From contig JAVUNC010000019.1 in the NCBI GenBank assembly GCA_032173965.1, forward strand, positions 9,349,234-9,413,233: 64,000 nucleotides of DNA, given 5' to 3'. Below are positions 59,272 through 64,000 of this stretch, piece by piece. The translations under genes were made by a program, and so were the position numbers. Position 1 is the first letter of the stretch, and the number at the start of each line of letters is the position of its first letter. The notes beneath the pieces were generated by a model. That model worked only from the letters and a program-made list of their open reading frames with translations. It was not told the DNA's origin and searched no databases. The DNA comes from Sitta carolinensis (taxonomy: Eukaryota > Chordata > Aves > Passeriformes > Sittidae).

Positions 59272-61909
59272 TGTAATATAAAAATATGTCCTTCTGAAAC
59301 TAGCAGAATGTAGTAGTAGAGAGCTTTTCCATAGTTACACTATTTAAGCACACACTTATTCACAAAATTTAAGCCACTTATATAACTTTAGAGACTAAAA
59401 TTACATAAAGGAGAAAAAGAAGCTGTAATGATTTCAGGAGAAGGAGGAAGGAATTTTAAGGTGCTGAATTAGTAAAAGTAATATTTTTTCATAATTCTGG
59501 AGAATTCAGAGAATCTTTTTTGAAAATGGAGGAGTTTCTCTGTTCATATTCTTACCCATTAAAAAAATTGTGTGAAGTTTTCATAATTTTATTATTCATA
59601 GCTGGCAATTACAGGTTTTCTTAATGTTCCAGCTGCTGAAACCATTATAAGAAAATATGGCTTTCAAAAAGCAGTAAGTTTTGTGCTTTGTGGCTTTGGT
59701 GGAAAGAATTGAAAATTTGTTCAAGGAGTGTAACATAGAGGGATTTTTTTCTTTCTTTTCTCTTTTTAGCTGTTTTTGTTAGTGGCTTTAAGTAATGGCT
59801 TTTGAATGCAAGGTAGTAGGTGCCATAAGCAGAGAAGCATCACACAGAGGTTCCATAAAATGACAATCCAAAACACACTGAGGCAGATTACACAGGCCAA
59901 AGTCAATGCAAATTCAAATTAAATTCTTATAAGGTCAAGCAATCATGCAGCTGTTGAGGGTTCATCATGTGGCTGTTTCTGTTGACATCTGACTCCTCTT
60001 CCTTGATCTCAGCCCTTCCAATCTGGGTCAGTTTAACCACTGCAGTGTTTCACACCCCTGGCTCTTCTCAAAAAAATATTTGATGTCACACTGCAGAAGA
60101 TGGAGTTAACTCAGTCCTAGCAAACTAAAACCCATGTTGAAAGACCTGTGCTGGTTACAAAGGAATTTCGAGGTCTTCTCTGTGTTCCCAGAGTGCAAGC
60201 TTTCTGCCGATAGAGCTTCAGGCAGTTGATGCAGGTAATTTCCCTTCTGAACACAAAGATTTGAAGACCTGGTGGGTTCCAGTGCACTAGTCCAAATCCC
60301 CTGCAGCATCCTGCTTTTGTCAGGGGCTGGGAAGCCTTTCCAGCAGCCAGATTTCCTCAGCTCTGCTTCCATCAGCCACAGGATTTCCCTGCTGGAATCT
60401 ACCACACTTCCAAGCCATAACAGAAGGACAGCAGGATATAATTTCATCAGCTACTGAACAGATTTCAGGATGATCCTTCACATATTCTGGGCTCTCAAGT
60501 TAAATGTGAACTCAGTGTAAGAAAACGTTTACCACACAAGACACCTGATGGGAATTACAACCTTCTCAAGGAGCTTTTAGCATAAAACCATATCTATTCC
60601 ATTTTATACTACATGTGTATAAAAACTATTGTCCTTTAAAAATTTATTTCTGTTGCAGCTACGATGCTCATCTTGCATCTTCCTCTTTGTGAGATAAGAA
60701 TTAAAAGGGACACACATGGCTGCTATGATTTTCTGCTGAATGTTTCATACTGCTTTCATGAACATTGTGGCTACATATTGCAGTCAAATCAATGGTGTGA
60801 AATGAAGTTTTGTTTCAGAATGATGCTACTTGGAACTGTAGAAAACAGTCATGTAGTTTTAATGAGAGATTCTAGGTTGGTAAGTTTAAAACATACACAT
60901 CAGAGTAGCTGAACAAAATTAGCAGGACCATATTTTGTTATCTCATATGTAAGAGTTAAAAAGATGTCCTGGATGGGAAGGCTGGACCAGAGTAGTGAGT
61001 TAGACCAGTGCATTGCAGGACTTTTCCTTCTTTTGTAAAAGTCATTGTCCCTGTCACTACTGGGGCATTATAAGCAGAATTCCCAATAACAGCTGGATTG
61101 ACATTAAATCCATTATTTCATTTAGGCTACTGTAGTATGACCTACAAACATATGCAAAGATCTGCATGATCATTTCATTGATCTGACCACCTATTTGTTT
61201 TTCATTCAGCTTTGACTGAAATCTGTTAAACCTGCATTGAATTGCAATGGCAGCTGATGCTGCAGGGTTTTATAAAAAGACAAGGAGACAGACAAAAAAC
61301 CAAAACAGCTGAACCCCATAATTTCATATACCCTTATATCTTTCCAAAGCTTCATTCCAGAAGCTTCTAGGCTTACATGCATTCTCACACAGGCTTGCAG
61401 CAACAGTGACCCTGAAAATCATGCCATTCTCTGACCTGGGAAATTTAAACCACCTAAAGGACACAATCGAATGGAACTCTTGTTGATGTACCCATTGCTT
61501 CACATTTAGAAAGAAATTGGTGTGCCATGACAATCCCCCACTGGAATGTGATTTTTTAAAATACTTTTAAATTTGGGGTAAACATGTGAGAAACATCAAA
61601 GGGTCTAGATCACAAAGGAAAGTGAAATTAATGCACTTTTAACTTTAGTAATGACCAAAGCAAAACGTACATCTCTAGAACCAAATGATAACTTCCACAA
61701 AATAATGCCATCAGAGCTGGTATTAAAAAAATGGAGAAGCCAGTTGGGTGTGCAGTGAGAGCTGAAAAAGATCCCTCAGATACATCAGAAAATAAAGAGT
61801 TCCAGGTAAAGAAATTCTTCCTTTGTTTACTGAAGGGGAATTGGAATAATGTTTAGTTGTAGTGGAATTATATTTAGTTCTAGCATTCCATTTTACAGAA
61901 TTAAAAATT
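59272..61909. other. AT-rich unique DNA, no gene
   Basis: A GC-moderate patch at 60130-60440 holds a 113-codon minus-strand frame (60106-60447) without a recognised domain. The remainder is AT-rich and anonymous. Confidence 0.5.
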
Positions 61910-61928
61910 AAAAAAAAAAAAAAAAAAA
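61910..61928. repeat. Poly(A) run of 19
   Basis: An uninterrupted A run, preceded by 'ttaaaaatt'. No retrocopy recognised upstream. Confidence 0.9.
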
Positions 61929-62040
61929 GACATGGGTTGCTTTAGCTGTCAGTTAGTCACAGACTTTAACTACCCTAGATTTATTCCCTCATATTAAATC
62001 CTGATTTTCATTCATCTATTCCTCTGTAACACCAGAATAG

Positions 62041-62108
62041 GTATTATATTATTATATATAATATAATATATATACTATTATAATAAAGGTATTATAATAT
62101 ATATTTTA
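62041..62108. repeat. AT-only quasi-palindromic microsatellite
   Basis: TATTATA/ATATAATA units on both strands, interrupted by 'ctattataataaaggta'. Low-complexity, self-complementary. Confidence 0.85.
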
Positions 62109-62962
62109 TTGCTGCCATGCCTGCAGCAAGCACTCCTGCTTTGACATCAGGCTGTGCTGGGTGTGTGCAGTACTGAACGGAGGCTGGTTCAAGCTGTCCA
62201 CTCTCTTTTTTTTTGTGGAAAAATTCTTGCTGAAGTGTTTCCTATTTAGGTCTACTTTCCACAGACAAGTTTCAAACACCGCTAAGTGAGGAGCCAGGGT
62301 CATCACTCTGAGCCCCCTTCCTGCACATTAGCATATCAGTGTGCAGACACTGAGCACTGCCATCTGGAAGGATTAGACTCTTCTCAAAGCAGACTTGCCT
62401 TTAACATGTTTATACGAGATATGCACAACAAGTGGGAATGCAAATCATTGCTTTTAGCTTGCTTCTTTCAGTCTTATCAAGTGCCTAAGAGTTGTCAGTC
62501 TCATAACTGAAATATTTTTAGTGTTAGCTATACAAAACATATTTTGTGTTTTGGCTCTCCAGGATTTCATGAAGTACCATCAACTTGATGGGGTATTATT
62601 CAGACAGAATGCAGTTGTAATATTTGCTTTTAACTTGCATGCCCACATTTTTTTTTCAAGGAAGAGATAAATAAAATGAGCATAAATCAAGACACAGGGA
62701 GACAATATTAATTTATTGGAATTTCAACAAAAGTCTCACCATGGATATGAATTTTGGGAAGAAAAACCCACTTACTATTTTGGAATTTATATTTTAAAGA
62801 TCAAAGGATTTCACTAAATAATATTACAACATGACTTGGAAATCATCTTGAAGTTTTATGATACAATACTTCAAAATACTTAAAATGCTTTGTAAAAGAT
62901 TAATAATAATGATACAACACTTGTCACAAAAGTTTGAGTGATATTTCTTCCAGCAAAATAAA
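62109..62962. other. Unassigned, no gene
   Basis: GC-moderate to about 62400 with overlapping frames on opposite strands (62106-62306 minus, 62286-62510 plus), then AT-rich. No domain or RNA gene is recognised. Confidence 0.5.
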
Positions 62963-63002
62963 CTTGGTCAGACGAGTTATTGCTTGGTCAGATGAGTTAT
63001 TG
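62963..63002 (+). repeat. 20-bp tandem duplication
   Basis: CTTGGTCAGACGAGTTATTG (62963-62982) is followed at once by the same 20-mer with one C-to-T change (62983-63002). The change is at a CpG, consistent with methyl-cytosine deamination after duplication. Confidence 0.95.
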
Positions 63003-63720
63003 TTTTAACAGCACACAAATCTCAGAAGATTTTAGCTACTCTGGTTTCACTGTCAGCCTTGCTCAGCTCCAATACTTACCCTGGCTAAGTACCCATAAAA
63101 TGGATCTTTTTTACAGGCTGATTTAACATGCAAGGATTATGACAGTTTTCTACACATGGTGTCTCTAATAGAACTTTAAAACATTTTCACACCTGTTATT
63201 TTAAATCAAAAGGTCACACATTTCTCTCCATTTTGGGGGGCATGAGATTATAATAGAAAATAATTTTGGCAGAGGTTGTTAGTGATTTCAGACGACTTTT
63301 TACAGCCTTTATTAGAAACCATTTGACAGCTCTTAACCCAAGCAGTTCATCTGCTGGTGGCTCTCAGATATGCATGAGCAGGTTTCTCTTCAGAAAACAC
63401 ACTCGAATTCAAATCCCTGGTTTAGGTTGTGACACATAAGAGTTGTTGCACATGCCTGGGGGTTTCCTGATTTCTGTTGCCTATTTCATGCCAAAAGAGT
63501 GTTAGAGATGCCCATCTCCAAACTCAGTTATTTCCTGAGAGCTTTAAGGTTGGAGTTTTTTTGCTTTGTTACATCGGTTTGGGGGTTTTTTTGCTAAATA
63601 AGGACAGATGATTTTAGGACATTTGGTTTTGTCTGTGCAATCCTCTAACAGCTCTACCACCTGAGCATTGAAAAGTGCAGTTTGGTCTCTCTTTCTCTAT
63701 CTCACTCTGTCAAACCCATT
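63003..63720. other. Unique DNA, no gene
   Basis: Balanced to AT-rich sequence; short T/G-rich runs near 63550-63595. No gene or interspersed repeat is recognised. Confidence 0.5.
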
Positions 63721-63746
63721 CACACATGCGCGCACACACACACACT
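63721..63746. repeat. (CA)n microsatellite with CG interruption
   Basis: CA units broken by TGCGCG and followed by six further CA/AC steps. Typical dinucleotide repeat. Confidence 0.9.
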
Positions 63747-64000
63747 CTTTAAACTATTTTATTAAAGATTATAAGCACTTGCATTGACAGCTTTGGCAAA
63801 GTGCCTGGCTGGCAATCAGTCTGATAAGCAATGACTTGTGATTGCTGTAATGGCAGTGGCATGTGAAGGTAGTGACAGCTCTGGAGTATAAAGTGTTGAT
63901 TGAAAATATGCATTTAAAAGATGCAAATTTCCAAAACAAGTGACAGTTGCTGCCTTGGAAGTAATTGATACAGCCCTGCTTACTATTAAAGCTGGTTAAA
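63747..64000. other. Right-hand flank, no gene
   Basis: Unique sequence of mixed composition. No feature is recognised before the window ends. Confidence 0.5.

Noticed and set aside
1..64000. tRNA, rRNA, CRISPR arrays or prokaryotic operons
   Set aside because: No tRNA B-box-like sequence with a foldable context, no rRNA segment, no regularly spaced repeats and no coding density were seen; CR1 and LTR content indicates a bird nuclear genome.

Overview
The window looks like avian nuclear DNA, probably from a passerine bird. The direct evidence is five fragments of CR1 LINEs, the dominant bird retrotransposon. They carry the family's 3' hallmarks: the 'gggttggaaggga' and 'aaccattctgtgatt' type ends, and in one copy a decayed reverse-transcriptase C-terminus. 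A roughly 1 kb long terminal repeat (37970-38992) resembles an LTR family I associate with songbird genomes. That match is from memory, so class-level confidence (bird) is high and order-level confidence is moderate.

The DNA is AT-rich, sparse in interspersed repeats, and holds no convincing complete gene. The open frames of 60-172 codons show no protein family, no codon-usage signal and no splice context. The longest (172 codons, minus strand, 38144-38662) lies inside the LTR. The best reading is intergenic gene desert or one or more very large introns. There are no bacterial features: no operons, ribosome binding sites, CRISPR arrays or rRNA. I saw no tRNA gene.

Layout. 0.9-1.6 kb: a GC-richer block with an LTR-like R/U5 segment, then a small CpG cluster at 1.8 kb. 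3.4 kb: CR1 3' end, minus strand. 4-12 kb: AT-rich unique DNA with low-complexity tracts and a 45-base poly(A) at 12.0 kb. 12.76-13.0 kb: the only plausible coding signal, a terminal-exon candidate with polypyrimidine tract and AG, 18 in-frame codons, a stop, then ATTAAA. 14.5-15.3 kb: a short CR1 tail and a GC-moderate block with an AP-1/MARE-like site. 16-27 kb: unique AT-rich DNA. 27.2-27.7 kb: CR1 fragment plus a CpG-rich block. 34.4 kb: CR1 tail, plus strand. 35.5-36.6 kb: T/G-, A/C- and AT-rich simple sequence. 38.0-39.0 kb: the LTR. 42.6 kb: G/T-rich quadruplex-prone tract. 46.6-47.3 kb: the longest CR1 copy. 51.0 kb: another CR1 tail. 52.4 kb: a perfect 12-bp inverted repeat around an AP-1/MARE core. 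53.2 and 54.3 kb: two copies of a roughly 78-bp element. 59-64 kb: microsatellites and a 20-bp tandem duplication.

I found no evidence for a new multi-gene system. The observations most worth checking are the 12.76 kb exon candidate, the 52.35 kb palindromic MARE, the 53/54 kb repeat pair and the two CpG-dense patches.
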